Assembly: GCA_031472005.1 (NCBI GenBank)
Contig: PZJY01000007.1
Span: forward strand, 434,001 to 498,000
Direction: 5' to 3'
DNA from: Tetracladium setigerum
Lineage: Eukaryota; Ascomycota; Leotiomycetes; Helotiales
DNA length: 64,000 bases
Shown here one piece after another: positions 22,754 to 34,416 of this stretch (position 1 is the first letter of the stretch; every line of letters starts with the position of its first letter). The notes under the pieces were generated by a model. It did not search any database, had not been told where the DNA came from, and saw only the letters and a program-made list of their open reading frames with translations. The translations under genes and the position numbers were made by a program.

Positions 22754-23908
22754 ATGTCTCAGTGGCCATCTGCTCCGGAACCCCCGACTGAACTCGGGCG
22801 CTTTCGCGTGCTCTCTTCCACAGCCGGCATTCGAGTCTCTCCTCTCCAGCTCGGCGCAATGTCCATCGGTGAAGCTTGGTCCTCCTTCATGGGAAGCATG
22901 GATAAAGAGGCGTCCTTCAAACTCCTCGACGCTTACTTTGAAGCCGGCGGAAACTTCATTGATACGGCCAATAACTACCAAAACGAGCAATCAGAGGCTT
23001 GGATCGGCGAATGGATGGCTGCGCGCAAGAATCGCGACCAAATTGTCCTTGCGACCAAGTTCACTACAGACTACAAATACTGGGAACTCGGGACGGGGAA
23101 AACTCCGAACCATTGTGGGAATCACAAACGGAGTCTTCATGTGAGCGTTCGGGATTCCTTGAAAAAGTTGCAAACGGATTGGATCGATATTCTGTATCTG
23201 CACTGGTGGGACCATACAACCTCGATCGAAGAAATCATGGATAGTCTCCATATTCTCGTTCAACAAGGGAAGGTTTTGTACCTGGGGATCTCTGACACTC
23301 CCGCATGGATTGTCAGCGTAGCCAACTATTACGCTAAAAGTAGCGGCAAGACGCCATTTAGCGTTTACCAGGGTCGCTGGAACGTCTTGCTACGCGATTT
23401 CGAGCGAGATATTATCCCTATGGCGCGACATTTCGGCATGGCCCTTGCACCGTGGGATGTGCTCGGTGGTGGCAAATTCCAGACCAAAAAGCAAATCGAT
23501 GAGCGCAAAAAGAAAGGCGAAGGTCTTCGAAGCATGTTCGGCTCAGAGCAAAGTGAAGATGAAGCGAAGATGAGTGCAGCTCTTGAGAAGGTGGCAGCAG
23601 AACAAGGCACTGAGTCTATAACGGCAATCGCCCTTGCATACGTCATGGCAAAAGCACCGAATGTGTTTCCTCTCGTCGGCGGAAGGAAAATCGAGCATTT
23701 GCAGGATAACATCTCAGCGTTGAAGATTAGACTGACCAAGGAGCAAATCGAGAGTTTGGAAAGTGTCAGGCCGGTTCATGTTGGGTTCCCGAATGACTTC
23801 ATTGGTGAGGATCCAAAATTGTCTGGTAAACCTTATGGCCTTCTTGCTGCTTCTTCCCCTATAGCGTTTGTTGTTGCTTCTAAACCCATCGGGTATGAAA
23901 GCACATAG
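22754..23908 (+). CDS. Aldo-keto reductase (norsolorinic acid reductase / aryl-alcohol dehydrogenase type)
   Basis: One uninterrupted frame of 384 aa from ATG 22754. The AKR tetrad is visible: Asp and Tyr in 'NFIDTANNYQNEQSE', Lys in 'VLATKFTTDY' and His in 'ILYLHWWDHTTS'. Late motifs 'YQGRWNVLLRDFERDI' and 'VFPLVGGRKIEHLQDNI' form the NADPH-binding end of the AKR9-like group, which includes fungal norsolorinic acid reductase-like and yeast AAD proteins. It would reduce an aromatic or aliphatic aldehyde or ketone in the cytosol. The group is often found in secondary-metabolite clusters, but no synthase gene is present in this window. No introns, no disruption. Confidence 0.92.
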   Translation: MSQWPSAPEPPTELGRFRVLSSTAGIRVSPLQLGAMSIGEAWSSFMGSMDKEASFKLLDAYFEAGGNFIDTANNYQNEQSEAWIGEWMAARKNRDQIVLATKFTTDYKYWELGTGKTPNHCGNHKRSLHVSVRDSLKKLQTDWIDILYLHWWDHTTSIEEIMDSLHILVQQGKVLYLGISDTPAWIVSVANYYAKSSGKTPFSVYQGRWNVLLRDFERDIIPMARHFGMALAPWDVLGGGKFQTKKQIDERKKKGEGLRSMFGSEQSEDEAKMSAALEKVAAEQGTESITAIALAYVMAKAPNVFPLVGGRKIEHLQDNISALKIRLTKEQIESLESVRPVHVGFPNDFIGEDPKLSGKPYGLLAASSPIAFVVASKPIGYEST

Positions 23909-25693
23909 GGACGGTTGTGTAGCGCTTCGTATATGAGATGAAACTTTGGGAGCGTTTAGGGGTAGTTTTCAGCGCAAGGTCCACACAAATAGCACTGAAT
24001 AGCATGTCTAAAAAACTATTTTGTTTGATTTCAACAGGAACAACTGCCGCTCATCTTCCTTGCTTCGTAGCCACACGGTTGGCTTTCATGTGAATAATAC
24101 TTGATATCAAATCCTTCTGCCTCCTGAACTACCCATGGCATTAGAAGCACGTACACTACTCTTGACTCCATGATCGAGACGATACCGACAGATAAGGGGA
24201 TGGCACATCGCTGTACCAAGACGTCGGAATTAGCATAAGCCCGTCAATTTCTCATGTGCGCCTTGCCTTAGATAAATTAAATCCGATGGTTAGCCTCACG
24301 AAACCGTACGACGAAGGGCCGACTTCTCAACAAGACTCGCTAGAGTGGGATACAAAAAGTTTGAAACCATGTCTGCTAAGGCTTGACTAGCGTACTGTAA
24401 TACTTCGGCATTCTTCCAGGGGCTCCGTGCCCAAAAAGTATTTCGAAGTACACATCTGAAGCGCCCTGGAAAAAGATAGCTTGGCGGACATGAGTATAAG
24501 TTTTGGTACGCCACTGTATGACGACGCTCACGACGATCTAATCTTAATCCTCATCATTTCAGATGAAGCTCCTCTTGTAATTTAAGAGACAGCACTCAGA
24601 GACCAGCCTCCGGCGCGAGCTATTTCGTAGTATCCCCCTTAATGAATGTCAAATCTGTGCTTTGACGGTCGGAAGCATGAAGGGACTCCTTTAACTGGTA
24701 AGATGCCCTGGTAATCGCCTTGCTCGCATTGAAGTACGAGCTAAACATTGGTCTGGTGTTCAAAGCAAATGTCAGAGTGGCTGTAGAAGATTCCAAAGCC
24801 CTGTTAAAGACTGAAAGTTAGATTTATTGATTAGACAGTCTGGAAGACTTCCCATACGGGCCTCCCGTTTTTAATGGGAGGAATAACAATTCCGCCAAGC
24901 CCTTCCAGAAACCCTACTCGACAGAGGTAGTATTTTTCGCTTTCGGCAGTTATTGTTAGTTCTTTTTCCCTTGCTCAAGGATGCCGAGTCATACAGGGGA
25001 TACGGTCCAACCCGAGGATAGCGCCATGCAGCTGTCATCAACTCGCATTACGCTACCAAGTTCTGAATCAAGTAACTTACCGAGGTACAGGCGCATAGTA
25101 TTGTTAGCACGTACAGGGCCCCCGGCCCTTGTCTAGCCACAGAACAAGATGATTTTTGCTGTAATTTTGTCTATGCATGTTTACCTACTAGATTTGCACC
25201 TTTGTAGGAGCTACTTCGAGGTAACAATACTTCGTACAGGCCTGAATAGCTGTAGGCTTTCTGTCTGTGCGGTTTGCCACAGTCTTATTTATTAGGGAAA
25301 TAAAACATCGAAAACTTGGAAGATAATTCGCTTTAAACCCCGTTTTCGTAGAAATATCTAGAAATCGCACATAATACTAACACTTATTTGGCCATATACG
25401 AAGTACTATGCGCCTGTACCTCCGTACTTCGTAGATTGTCAAAGTCCCATGGAGAGTACCAAGTAAAGTCTCGGCGATCTGCACAACTTAAGGCGGTATA
25501 TGCTTGTCTAATCAAACAGCTTCTATATAGAGCATATGGGGCCGTCGATTGTACCAGCATGGCAGCGAAGTTTTGGTTCATCAGGTACAGCTTCGTCATT
25601 TTTCTTGTATTATCCCCGACCTCCGACTCGATATTAACTATCTTGGCTGATGAAAGTCACCATCGAAGGGTCCATAATACCACGGAACGGTAG
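23909..25693. other. Long intergenic region; no gene supported
   Basis: Several short frames lack domains. It contains a CCTCCC/GGGAGG hairpin near 24862-24883 and an inverted-repeat pair at 25080-25100 / 25404-25424 (separate entry). Confidence 0.45.
25080..25424. repeat. Inverted repeat pair bounding about 345 bp
   Basis: The left arm reads cgaggtacaggcgcatagta (25081-25100). The right arm (25404-25424) is its reverse complement apart from the outermost base. Related 'TACTTCGTA' words recur at 25230, 25399 and 25425. Possible small non-autonomous element; no clean target duplication was found. Confidence 0.4.
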
Positions 25694-25700
25694 TATAAAT
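25694..25700 (+). promoter_or_regulatory. TATA box of the BBE-type gene
   Basis: TATAAAT 83 bp upstream of the start codon at 25783. Confidence 0.45.
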
Positions 25701-25782
25701 GGAGATGCATAGCCCAGATAGTCATTGAAGCATCTTTCAAAGCAGAATTTGTTCTATCTTTCTGTTTCCCCCAACCAGAAAA

Positions 25783-27529
25783 ATGTTGCTTACACGTCTC
25801 AATCTTCTGGCGATCCTGCTGGCCTCGTCAACCCTTCTCAATGCCAGGGCCAATGAGAGTTGCATTTCTGCTGTTGCAACCAGTGAAGGAAGCTGCCAGC
25901 AAGCTGTATGTCAAGGAAAATGACTGCCCCGAATAAGATCGAGACTGACAGAGGCAGTGCGCAACACTGGAGACAGCATTCCCCGGAAGGCTACACTACA
26001 AAGTAGCGGATACAAACTTCACTATCTGGGACCAAAAAACAACAACAAACTGTCTATGTCTGCCGTGTCCAACCAAAATCCGCCGAAGAAGTCTCTCAAG
26101 TCTTACAAGTTCTCGTGGAAAACTGGTGCAGATTTGCCGTCAAGTGCGGTGGCCACTCCCGCTTTCCAGATGACTCAGTCTCAGTCGGTGGAGTTACGAT
26201 TGACCTGGGTCTCATGAGTTCTACAGTGGTCTCAGATGACAAAACTAGTGCTCGCGTGGGCGGCGGAGCGTTGACGCGTCAAATTTTTGCTGCGCTTGAT
26301 CCGTACGGGTTGGCCCACGTTGGGGAAGGCAAGGACAAGTCGGGATCGGTGGGTTCGCGCTTGGAGGAGGAACTTCAGTGCTCTCAGCGAAGCACGGATG
26401 GGCCCTGGATAGTATCCTAGAGTACGAGGTACGATTGTCTAAATCCGCAATTATAATTGCCTGCTAACTGATCAAGATTGTACTTCCGAACGCAACCATT
26501 GCAACTGTTTCAGAAACCCAATATCCGGATCTATACTATGCTCTCCGAGACGGCGGCAAGAACTTCGGCATCGTGACGGCATTCAATATGAGCGTTTTTC
26601 CCCATGGCCCTGTGTATGTAGGATCACGCGCTTTTACCGATGATCATGCGGAACAAGTCCTTGAGGAAGCCGAGAAGATATTCACCTTAGAGGATGCCGA
26701 GGACACCAATATAGTTCTCGAGTACCGATACTCTTTCTCTGCTGCACAAAATATCGGCACTATTACCACCACTCAACGATATATTGAACCTGTTATGAAC
26801 CCTCCCGTGTACAACGCTTTGAATGCCATCCCAGCTGTGGCGAACCTCACAGGAACTATCAGCAGCCTGGCAAACTCAACGGGGAACATTCCAGTGCTGG
26901 GACAATCGAGGTAAGTCCAACTGAAGATAAAAGATATGAGGATAGCGGAGAACCCTAATACTGTTGCAGGGCCATCTTCGCCTCCTTAACGCATTACCCA
27001 TCCGTAGAGCTCGGCAAACGAGCCATCGCGCTCCTGAAAGAAGAAATGCAGCTCCTTGGAAACTCAACTGGTATCTTCTCGACAATGATCACATACTCCA
27101 TTCCCACCACAGCAATTGAAAGGATGAAGTCTCGAGGAGGAAATGCTCTAGGCATAGACGTCGAAGGTCATCTCATCATTAAGTCCTCAAACAACTAGGA
27201 TTTGGGCATATTGCCCAATCGGATACAAGGGACCGCATTCTAATATTAATACAGTCAACCTTCTCTCAGTAACCTGGCCTAGCAATGCTGATGATAGAGC
27301 TGCACATGCTCTGGTGAGTCGCTTTATGGCGAACTTCAAACAGGCCGCTGAAGAACTCAATGTCTTGCATCCGTTCGTCTACATCAACTATGCGAACAAA
27401 GGAGATGATGTTTTCGCTGGCTATGGTGAAGGGAACAAGCAACGTCTGATAGCGATCCAAAAGAATACCGATCCCTTTGGTATCTTCACGTCGTCTGGAC
27501 TGTGGCGCGGATTCTTCAAAGTCCGTTAA
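25783..27529 (+). pseudogene. Secreted FAD-linked oxidoreductase (berberine-bridge-enzyme type), disrupted
   Basis: Exon 1 (25783-25905) encodes a signal peptide ('LNLLAILLASSTLLNARA'), and a 52-bp intron follows. The body is BBE-like: 'RFAVKCGGHSRFPDDS' with the His that would carry FAD, 'GGALTRQIFAALDPYGLAHV', 'YPDLYYALRDGGKNFGIVTA' and the C-terminal 'HPFVYINYANKGDDVFAGYG'. Three lesions appear. One extra A seems present in the A6 run 26034-26039. One base is lost near 26351-26355 (frame of 'FALGGGTSVLSAKHGWALD'). The donor of the last intron reads TTAAGT at 27179 instead of GTAAGT. Intron 2 has an AAG acceptor. Two indels could be sequencing errors, but the donor change makes a real pseudogene more likely. 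The 6-S-cysteinyl site of bicovalent members is not evident. Confidence 0.75.
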
Positions 27530-29460
27530 TATATTAGCGTGTAGGGTGTTGGCAAAAGTTCAGAGTGCCGATAATAGCAACAGGAATAGGCGGGATTGGG
27601 CTTCTATGTCGCTTATTTCTAAACTGTAAATATATTACTTGGCTCCACTGCAATGTATGTTAGAAGGCACCATTGCAAGTGTAATAAATGGCGCTTAATT
27701 TCCAGCATGTTTCATTCCGTGAGTCGATGGCACGTGAAAGAAGCTTAAAATACTTCTATCCCATGTGACATTTATTTACTCTGGGAATGCGAGGAAGCTT
27801 ATGGCAATCCAAACCAAAGGTATCGTATAACTAATGAAAACTTACCAGTCGATGTATATTATGCCCCAGAAAAGGTCTCATGACGGTTGGGTTTACTTAC
27901 TTACTGATTTTGATGGGCTAGCGGCGGGCAGACACATTCGCTTACTCTGCCATCTGGGCTGTTTTCACGACGCCACATTAACGCTCCTTAACTTTAAATA
28001 TATAACATTAATCACATAGATCTGTGGTTTCTCGAGGGTTTATTATTAGCCTGGTAACTCGGGAGAAGTTTGATCTTCGGAAGTGAGATCTTCGGAAGTG
28101 AGAGGAAGGATATTTGAAGATCCAGAGGCATGCCTCGCGTGAGACGGATGCGAAAGCCCTACAGAACTGAAGTACTCTGCTACCGGGATGTCTTTCCTGA
28201 TTGTGAGCTGAACAGACCTAGGAATTGGATCTGGTGAGGAGTAAGCAGCGGCAGTCAAGGCCAAGGCTTCGAGCAGCTAGGATCTGGAGGAACTCGTGCA
28301 GGAGGAAGTTTTTGTCAATAGTTAATAGTCTCTCACAGGTTGAAGAGGAAATGGTTGATGCGGGATTATATGTCTTGAGATATTCGACGCATAAATTACA
28401 CTTCAAAAGTTCCAAGAAATGCTGCCAGAAAGGTATTGACTATGTTTCTTTAGAAGGCCTCGAGAACGTTTCTTGTTTCAAAGAGAGACCTTGACGGTGG
28501 TAGAACTTGGGAAATACAAAGATTTCCTAGCAAATCCAAAGCATCTGGCGAATCACGCGGAATTATTCTGGCTATAATCCACCACGGAAGAGAGACTAGC
28601 TGATTATCGGCATTTCACGAAACAGTTTACTATGCACGGTCAGGTGCGTCCATTAATCCACTGCTTTTTTGAAATGCCGATGTGCGAGAACCTTCATCTT
28701 TCACTACCCTCCGCAATGGAAGAAGCAATTTCGCACATGGACACAAACGGCGTTAAGCATTCGAACCAGCGATCGTACGCGGTAGCAGTGGGATATGATA
28801 CCGACCTGATCGCGCTAACCGCATACCTCTCTACGATACTCATGGTGTTGAGAGCCAGTGAGTCACTCACGTTTGGAAAATGGAAGACTGGCAAAAACAT
28901 TGCGGTTTGACTACATTGACTACCCTTCCACAATAGCATCTCCACTCCACTCTGCAATTGTCTTGATCAGCATCCATACACGACGCGAGTTTTCCATAAA
29001 TACCGCTTACAATTCCGTCTCCCGCATCGTATGAATAATACCTACCTAGTACTATTGCTACTATGTAATTAAACCTGCATCTAATCTGATTGATAAACCC
29101 CAGAAATGGCAGAATTAAAATCTTGTTTGATCGTACATATAGTACAGAAGAATAAAGTAAAGTGGTAAGGACAGTGACAAGAAGTGTTGATAACAGGTAG
29201 GCCGACCCGACAACTAATAGCAATATATCTACAGATCCCCACGACCATTGTCTTACCGAACCATTGTATTCCCAGTGAACGGCTCGTATCGATCTCTTCT
29301 CCGCTTCTGTGTTGAATACCAACTACTCTCTCTGGAAACAACAACGCTCCCCTTTCCCTGCCTCGCTACACGCCCTAAGGGTACCAGGTTTGTAATAATT
29401 CCAGGAGCTCGCAAGTCCAAACTACATCACCAAGTCACTACACTTTAAACAGACAGCCAT
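27530..29460. other. Intergenic region, no confident gene
   Basis: Frames at 28225-28494 and 28632-28910 on the plus strand look mildly protein-like but match nothing I know. A 15-bp unit (gatcttcggaagtga) is duplicated in tandem at 28072-28101. Confidence 0.35.
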
Positions 29461-29925
29461 CTAGCATTTTCCAGCATTAGGATCAATGCTAAATGAATTG
29501 AATTAGTAAACACTCCACAATCCAGCATCAATCTAGGCTTACCGGAAGTACCACCCCGAATTTGTTCCGTACCCCCCAGTGATGAGAGCAGTAACAGGGC
29601 AAGTATTAATGATCCGACCGAATTCATAGCCGCAGTCATCGTCCGCTAAATCGAATCCTTTCGCCTTATTCTGATTATGAATCTCCATAATAATCTTGCC
29701 AGTCCATGAATTGACACAAACACTTCGGTGCTCGTTCGGTGCAAACCAGCCCTGGAAGGCGCCTTTAACACCGTCGTATCCTTTACAGGCGCGTCCAGCG
29801 TGGTAGGCCAAGCTGATTCTGTCGAGCAGGTGTCCAGTGTGGTAGCAGTGATAGTCGGCGGCTGCTGCTGCTACATCGAAGAAACTGGTTGCGGCAACGA
29901 GACCGGTGAGTAAGGAGAATTTCAT
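29461..29925 (-). CDS. Small secreted cysteine-containing protein, paralogue A
   Basis: Exons 29925-29543 and 29488-29461 (54-bp intron, GTAAGC...TAG) give 137 codons, 136 aa. Residues 1-22 form a signal peptide. The mature part shows 'YHCYHTGHLLD', 'RACKGYDGVKGAFQGWFAPN', 'RSVCVNSW', 'FDLADDDCGYEF' and ends 'GGYGTNSGWYFRIDPNAGKC', with an even number of spaced Cys fitting disulfide bonds. This pattern recalls ascomycete secreted proteins related to the glycan-binding protein Y3 lectin fold; that assignment is from memory. The paralogue lies divergently at 31447. The last exon is only 28 nt in both copies, a shared gene structure. Likely an extracellular, possibly carbohydrate-binding or host-facing protein. 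Confidence 0.8.
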
Positions 29926-31446
29926 GGCTGGAACGGAATCGTTGATCTGGCTTGAAATAGAAGTTATGGTCGACGATGAGATGAGATAAGAGGACTGAAG
30001 TCAAATTGAGTCAGAAGCCGTTGCTTGCTTTTTAAATTTGTAGTGCGAGGGAGGAGTAGTCTTTTATAAGAATCTCTGGAGGTTGACACTGACAAAAAAA
30101 CATACCTAGAAACCTTACGGGATCGCCGATAAAACAGCTGAGTGGGGTTTCCTGAATTCATCAAATGACAAACGTAAAACCCCCAATTGTTAAATTTGAT
30201 AACGAGGCATTAGTTGGTGAGAAAAGATTCATTGGCGAAGTACATACAAGCAGGCGGCACAGTCGATGCACATGTGGACGGGTACCTAGGGAGGCATCTC
30301 GCTACTCACTTGCGAAGCTCGGGCCACATACAGGGGTCTCCAATGTACAACGGCGGTGCAGTAAATTACTTGCACCTAGGTTTTCGGTTAAAGCAGACGT
30401 CCGAATGTCACCATCATTTCAACAGCTCACAACGCTCGTAAACCTCAGCCAAAACGCTGTATTTGAAGAAGAAAAAAATCACTAGAGTGACTTCCATATA
30501 CCAGGACGTTTGGTATTTTCATGATATGTTTGCACTTGTGATACATAAAGGGAAATGTGGGATTCCTCCACCAGCCGTCCGTGCTCGCTTGTCGCTGCCA
30601 AGGTCCGCGAAATTCTTGGTACGGTAGGTATTTAGAATGAAAACCCCTTACAGAAGATCCACCCTGCCACAGCTCCTTCTCAACTGTCCAACGAGAGGCT
30701 TTCCCATTGGAGGTTTTGCGATGGAAGACTTGCCCAGAGTCTTAATGAAGCAAACCGATCCGTGGTGGGGTTGAATCTCAGCTTTTCATTTTCCGTGATT
30801 GCTCGTCTGTGCTCTTTCAAGAAAGAAGCACCACTTCAAGCATAATTTAGTTGCTTGTATGCACGTCCTTACGATAACACTGGTATTGAGCTTCAGTACT
30901 TAGATTAAAAAAGTCATACCCATGGGAAAACAAGGGCTCGACATGAAGAGCCGAAGAACGGTGAACTGCGCCGTACAACAAAGATAGCAAAGCATAGGTA
31001 AAGACGCAGCCGGTGTCCAGAAGAAGGCATTGTTACTGACACAATTGCAACCTTTCTAATGAAATTAACTTCGTATCACTAATATGATACTTGGTACCGA
31101 GTAGCAAAGGCGGGAGAAAGAGATAACGTGCTATGATAGTGAAGCTCGACTTAGTCTTTCCCCTCAAAATTAGGGATATTCTAATAGAGGTGCATGGAGC
31201 CGTTCTTGCTTACTGCATCTCGTAAAGTAACCAATAGGTAGAAAGAAGTCTGGCTTTCGAAGTGGCTATAAAGTCTTGCCTGGATCCCAATAATGGCAAG
31301 ACTCAAAGCAGATATCACTTCGATATCATTTCACCATCTCTGCAGGATCAACCTCTTATCCCATCAATACTTGGTCAATATTTGTTCTTCTCCTCAATAT
31401 TTGTGAAATCTGATCTAATTGTCTTTACTAGATTCGGCATAACACA
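29926..31446. promoter_or_regulatory. 1.5-kb divergent intergenic region between the two secreted-protein paralogues
   Basis: No gene is supported. A TATAAAG lies near 31267, about 180 bp before paralogue B. Shared control of the pair is possible but no matched motif was identified. Confidence 0.4.
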
Positions 31447-31928
31447 ATGAAATTCACACTCGCAATTGCCAACCTCCTCGCCCTCGGCAACATGGTCGAA
31501 TGGGCATCCGCCCATGAAGAATACTACTGCTACACAACTGGTGAAATTATGGCCAACGCATTTCTCACCCGCCACTCCAAACGTGCTTGCGAAGGGTACG
31601 ACGGCGTAAAGGGCGCATTCCAAGGCGTCTTTCAACCGAACGAGTTTCGCCAGGTGTGTGTCACCGTAGGCATTCAGCGCATCAACATGGAGGTAAAAAA
31701 TTTAAATGGGGCACGGTCGTTTGATTTGTTGGATACGGATTGCACGGCCGAGTTTAATAGCATTGTCAACCGCTGTCGTCTCTTTAGTATCAATAGCTGG
31801 CTGAACCAAGGGGGCTATGGGACCAACTCAGGGTGGTGGTTTAGGTGAGTTTTGAAGAATTCAAACTACTTTGTTCAGTATATGTTGCTAACTTATTTAG
31901 AATCGATCCGAACTCCGGGAAATGCTGA
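31447..31928 (+). CDS. Small secreted cysteine-containing protein, paralogue B
   Basis: Exons 31447-31844 and 31901-31928 (56-bp intron) give 142 codons, 141 aa. Signal peptide 'MKFTLAIANLLALGNMVEWA'. The mature part aligns with paralogue A throughout: 'YYCYTTGEIMANA', 'RACEGYDGVKGAFQGVFQPN', 'RQVCVTVG', 'FDLLDTDCTAEFNSIVNRC' and the end 'GGYGTNSGWWFRIDPNSGKC'. It differs by a short insertion before the last glycine-rich motif. Exon borders and the 28-nt last exon match paralogue A exactly, so the pair arose by an inverted duplication. Function as for A: extracellular, perhaps glycan-binding; not proven. Confidence 0.8.
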
Positions 31929-32199
31929 TTTGATGGAAAAGGCGTGATACATCAAATATTCGGTGACTTGACTTTTATTTGTGTATGGATGGAGTTTTAG
32001 CCTACCTTGCGTATTGTCAGAGTGCCTGGCCATCTAGACGCTCAGAAAAAAGTAATAAATACATCATTGACAATGCGTTCAAGCTTTTCTTAAGTTCTCA
32101 TAATTTGTTTATACGCACCGGGGTCGTGTGTTTGCCAAAAATCCGTCTCGTTCGCGCCGCACTAGTGTCTTCATATGCTTGCTTATTAGGTTAAACCCT

Positions 32200-32545
32200 A
32201 ATAGCACGAGCTTATTGAAAAATTTATGTAGGAAAGTCTTAGCGTTAATTGTTAGGATTATATCTTAATAAAAATAAAAATTAAAGTAGGGCTTATATGA
32301 CTTAGCTTTATAATAAAGGCTTTTTAATTAATATTCTTATTAATTAAAATGATAAATGTGTATAAACATCCTTATTAAGAAGTAAAAATAAGATAAGATT
32401 ACTTAATAATTTTGAAAATATATTTAAGTTATATAACTTATATTTTAATTTTCATTTTTTTAATCAATTAATTATTATTATTATTTATAGAAAGAGCTTT
32501 AGCTTATGAAGGCTAAGGGTAGTTTACTACCCCCCAGTTACGGCA
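32200..32545. repeat. AT-rich element ending in a MITE-like terminus
   Basis: Strongly AT-rich, no frame open. The last about 50 bp (32493-32542) resemble the right end of the element at 57624-57914: ...GCTTATGAAGGCTAAGGG then a short spacer and CTACCCCCCAGT. The matching left terminus was not found, so this copy is truncated or degraded. Confidence 0.5.
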
Positions 32546-32863
32546 TAAATTGTCAAAATACAGTCGCTTCTATGCGGGACAGAAAAGAGGTTCAAGATTT
32601 GAACGGGAATTCAAGGTCTTCTTAGGATCTTCTAAGGAAGATTAACCGAAATAATAGCAGCAGGAGTCTAGCCAGATTGTATGGCTTGAATTGTGAAGAG
32701 GACCACAACGTGCTGGATAAGGTAATGAGAAGAAGCACTTACAGCTACCATGTGGCACAAGTATTCCACCAAGCGAGTGGCCCAGCCGCGAGAAACCTAA
32801 TTCATTGCATTATATGACCCCCTTGACTCCATGCAGCTGATCATACACCCACTCACAACCCAT

Positions 32864-33658
32864 CTAGACCTTCGCCCACAAACTCAACACACCCTTTGCA
32901 TACTCCACAATCTCATCTCCGCCCAGTTTACTCTCTCCATAAACACGATCCACAAAACTAATTGGCACTTCGGCAACTGTGCAGCCCATCGCCTTGGCCC
33001 TAACCATCATCTCCATCTGGAAAGTGTAGCCCTTACTCTCGGTGCTCTCGATAACCTTCTGCAACACACTCCTCTTATACAACCTAAAACTGCCCGTCAA
33101 ATCGCTAACGCCCGGTCGCAACACAGTATCCGCAAACAAATTCGCGCCCCTCGAAACCATCTTCCTCTTCAAATCCCAGCCAAACACACCCCCATCCCCA
33201 GCATATCTCGTACCAGTCACAATATCGTATCCACCATTTGTTGCGAGCGTTTTCTGCTTGGCAATCATCTGCGAGATGAATTTGGGGTGGTGCGAGAAGT
33301 CGGCGTCCATGATTATGACAAAGTTGCCGGTAACGAATTTGAGGCCGTGGACGTAAGCTGTGCCGAGACCGAGTTTGCCTGCGCGCGCTTTGAGGAGGAC
33401 GTGGGGGAATAGGCTTTGGCGAGTTGGAGGGCGACTTCTTGGGTTTTGTCGGGGCTGCCGTCGTCGACGATTATGAGTTCCCAGTCGAGTTTTCTGGAGG
33501 CAATGTTACTATGGTTTGATTGGGGTAGCAATGAATGTAGAGGATGCCTACTGCTCTGTGAAGGTGCGGTTTAGCAGCCAGGTGATGATGGGGAGGTTCT
33601 TGCGCTCATTGTAGGTAGGGAGGATAACTGAGTATTTGTCTTTGGTAATTGGCGCCAT
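32864..33658 (-). CDS. DPM1: Dolichol-phosphate mannosyltransferase catalytic subunit, one frameshift
   Basis: Makes dolichol-phosphate mannose at the ER membrane for N-glycans, O-mannosylation and GPI anchors. Exon 1 is 33658-33552 and exon 2 33508-32864 (43-bp intron). GT2 motifs are clear: 'YSVILPTYNERKNLP', 'WELIIVDDGSPDKT', 'KLGLGTAYVHGLKF', the DxD site 'VIIMDADFSHHP', 'VTGTRYAGDGGVFGWDLKRK' and 'EVPISFVDRVYGESKLGG'. There is no C-terminal membrane segment, as in the soluble DPM1 class that needs DPM2 and DPM3. The exon sum is 752 nt, one short of a multiple of three. The frame changes at the G5 run 33403-33407 (plus strand), between 'LAKAYSP' and 'HVLLKARAGK'. Because this gene is normally essential, a sequencing deletion is the likeliest cause. 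Confidence 0.92.
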
Positions 33659-34416
33659 ATTTGTGGTGGATTTGAGAACTTGGGGGTTGTAATCGGGGTG
33701 AGGAAGTCAATTGGGAGGGAGAGTTCAAAGGAGTGTGGTGTGGAGTTGGACGTGGATGTTCGCGTTGGAGTTCAAGAGTCGTGGCCAGATGTTCAGGGTT
33801 AAAGATGACTTACATAAGCACAGCTTGGTCTCCATATTTTGCGGCTGTAAATCATGTGGGTCAAGTTGTAGATCTCAACTACAGCATAACTTCACATGTA
33901 GTTCTCAGAAGAAAACAAGCTTTAGTCAATATCATTGAAGATGGCTTAAGAAAAATACTTGAATATTTTTTAAACAAAAATGTGTTTTTCCTGAACAAGG
34001 GTGATAACTTGCTGTGCCTTTATTGATTATCGCTGCCAGAAGGAAAGATATAATTGATTCCCAAATTTTCAAGCAGAAGGGCATTTGAGCGTCATTGTTT
34101 TGTTCTCAAGGAGAAAAGAACGGGAACTTCTCTTCTGATCTCCATCGAATAGTTATTTTTCATCTAGCTCTCGATGTTGTGGATTGTGTATGGCCAAGCA
34201 ATTGCCATCTCTCACTCACCCAGCTCGTCCAGTTCTCGAGAATTTTAATCTAACAACGTTCACATAAACAATCCACAAAGTTCTCGAATCAGAAAGGAGA
34301 GTGTTAGCTTGAATTATTTTTCAAATTAAGTGAGTAATTTAATAAAAAGATAACTAAGTAAGAGAGAAAAAGTAATTCATTAATCTCTAGCGAGCACCTC
34401 TCAAGGGGAGAGATTA
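33659..34416. other. Intergenic, nothing recognised
   Basis: No domain-bearing frame; becomes AT-rich towards 34400. Confidence 0.4.

Noticed and set aside
24862..24883. CCTCCC...GGGAGG hairpin as a terminator
   Set aside because: Rho-independent terminators do not apply to nuclear fungal genes, and no gene ends there.
28740..28800. Sequence resembling a tRNA T-loop (GGTTCGAAT on the minus strand)
   Set aside because: Flanking bases do not form a T-stem, and no acceptor or anticodon arm could be built.
30165..30485. 106-codon plus-strand frame between the secreted paralogues
   Set aside because: No domain, no plausible promoter, and composition like the surrounding non-coding DNA.
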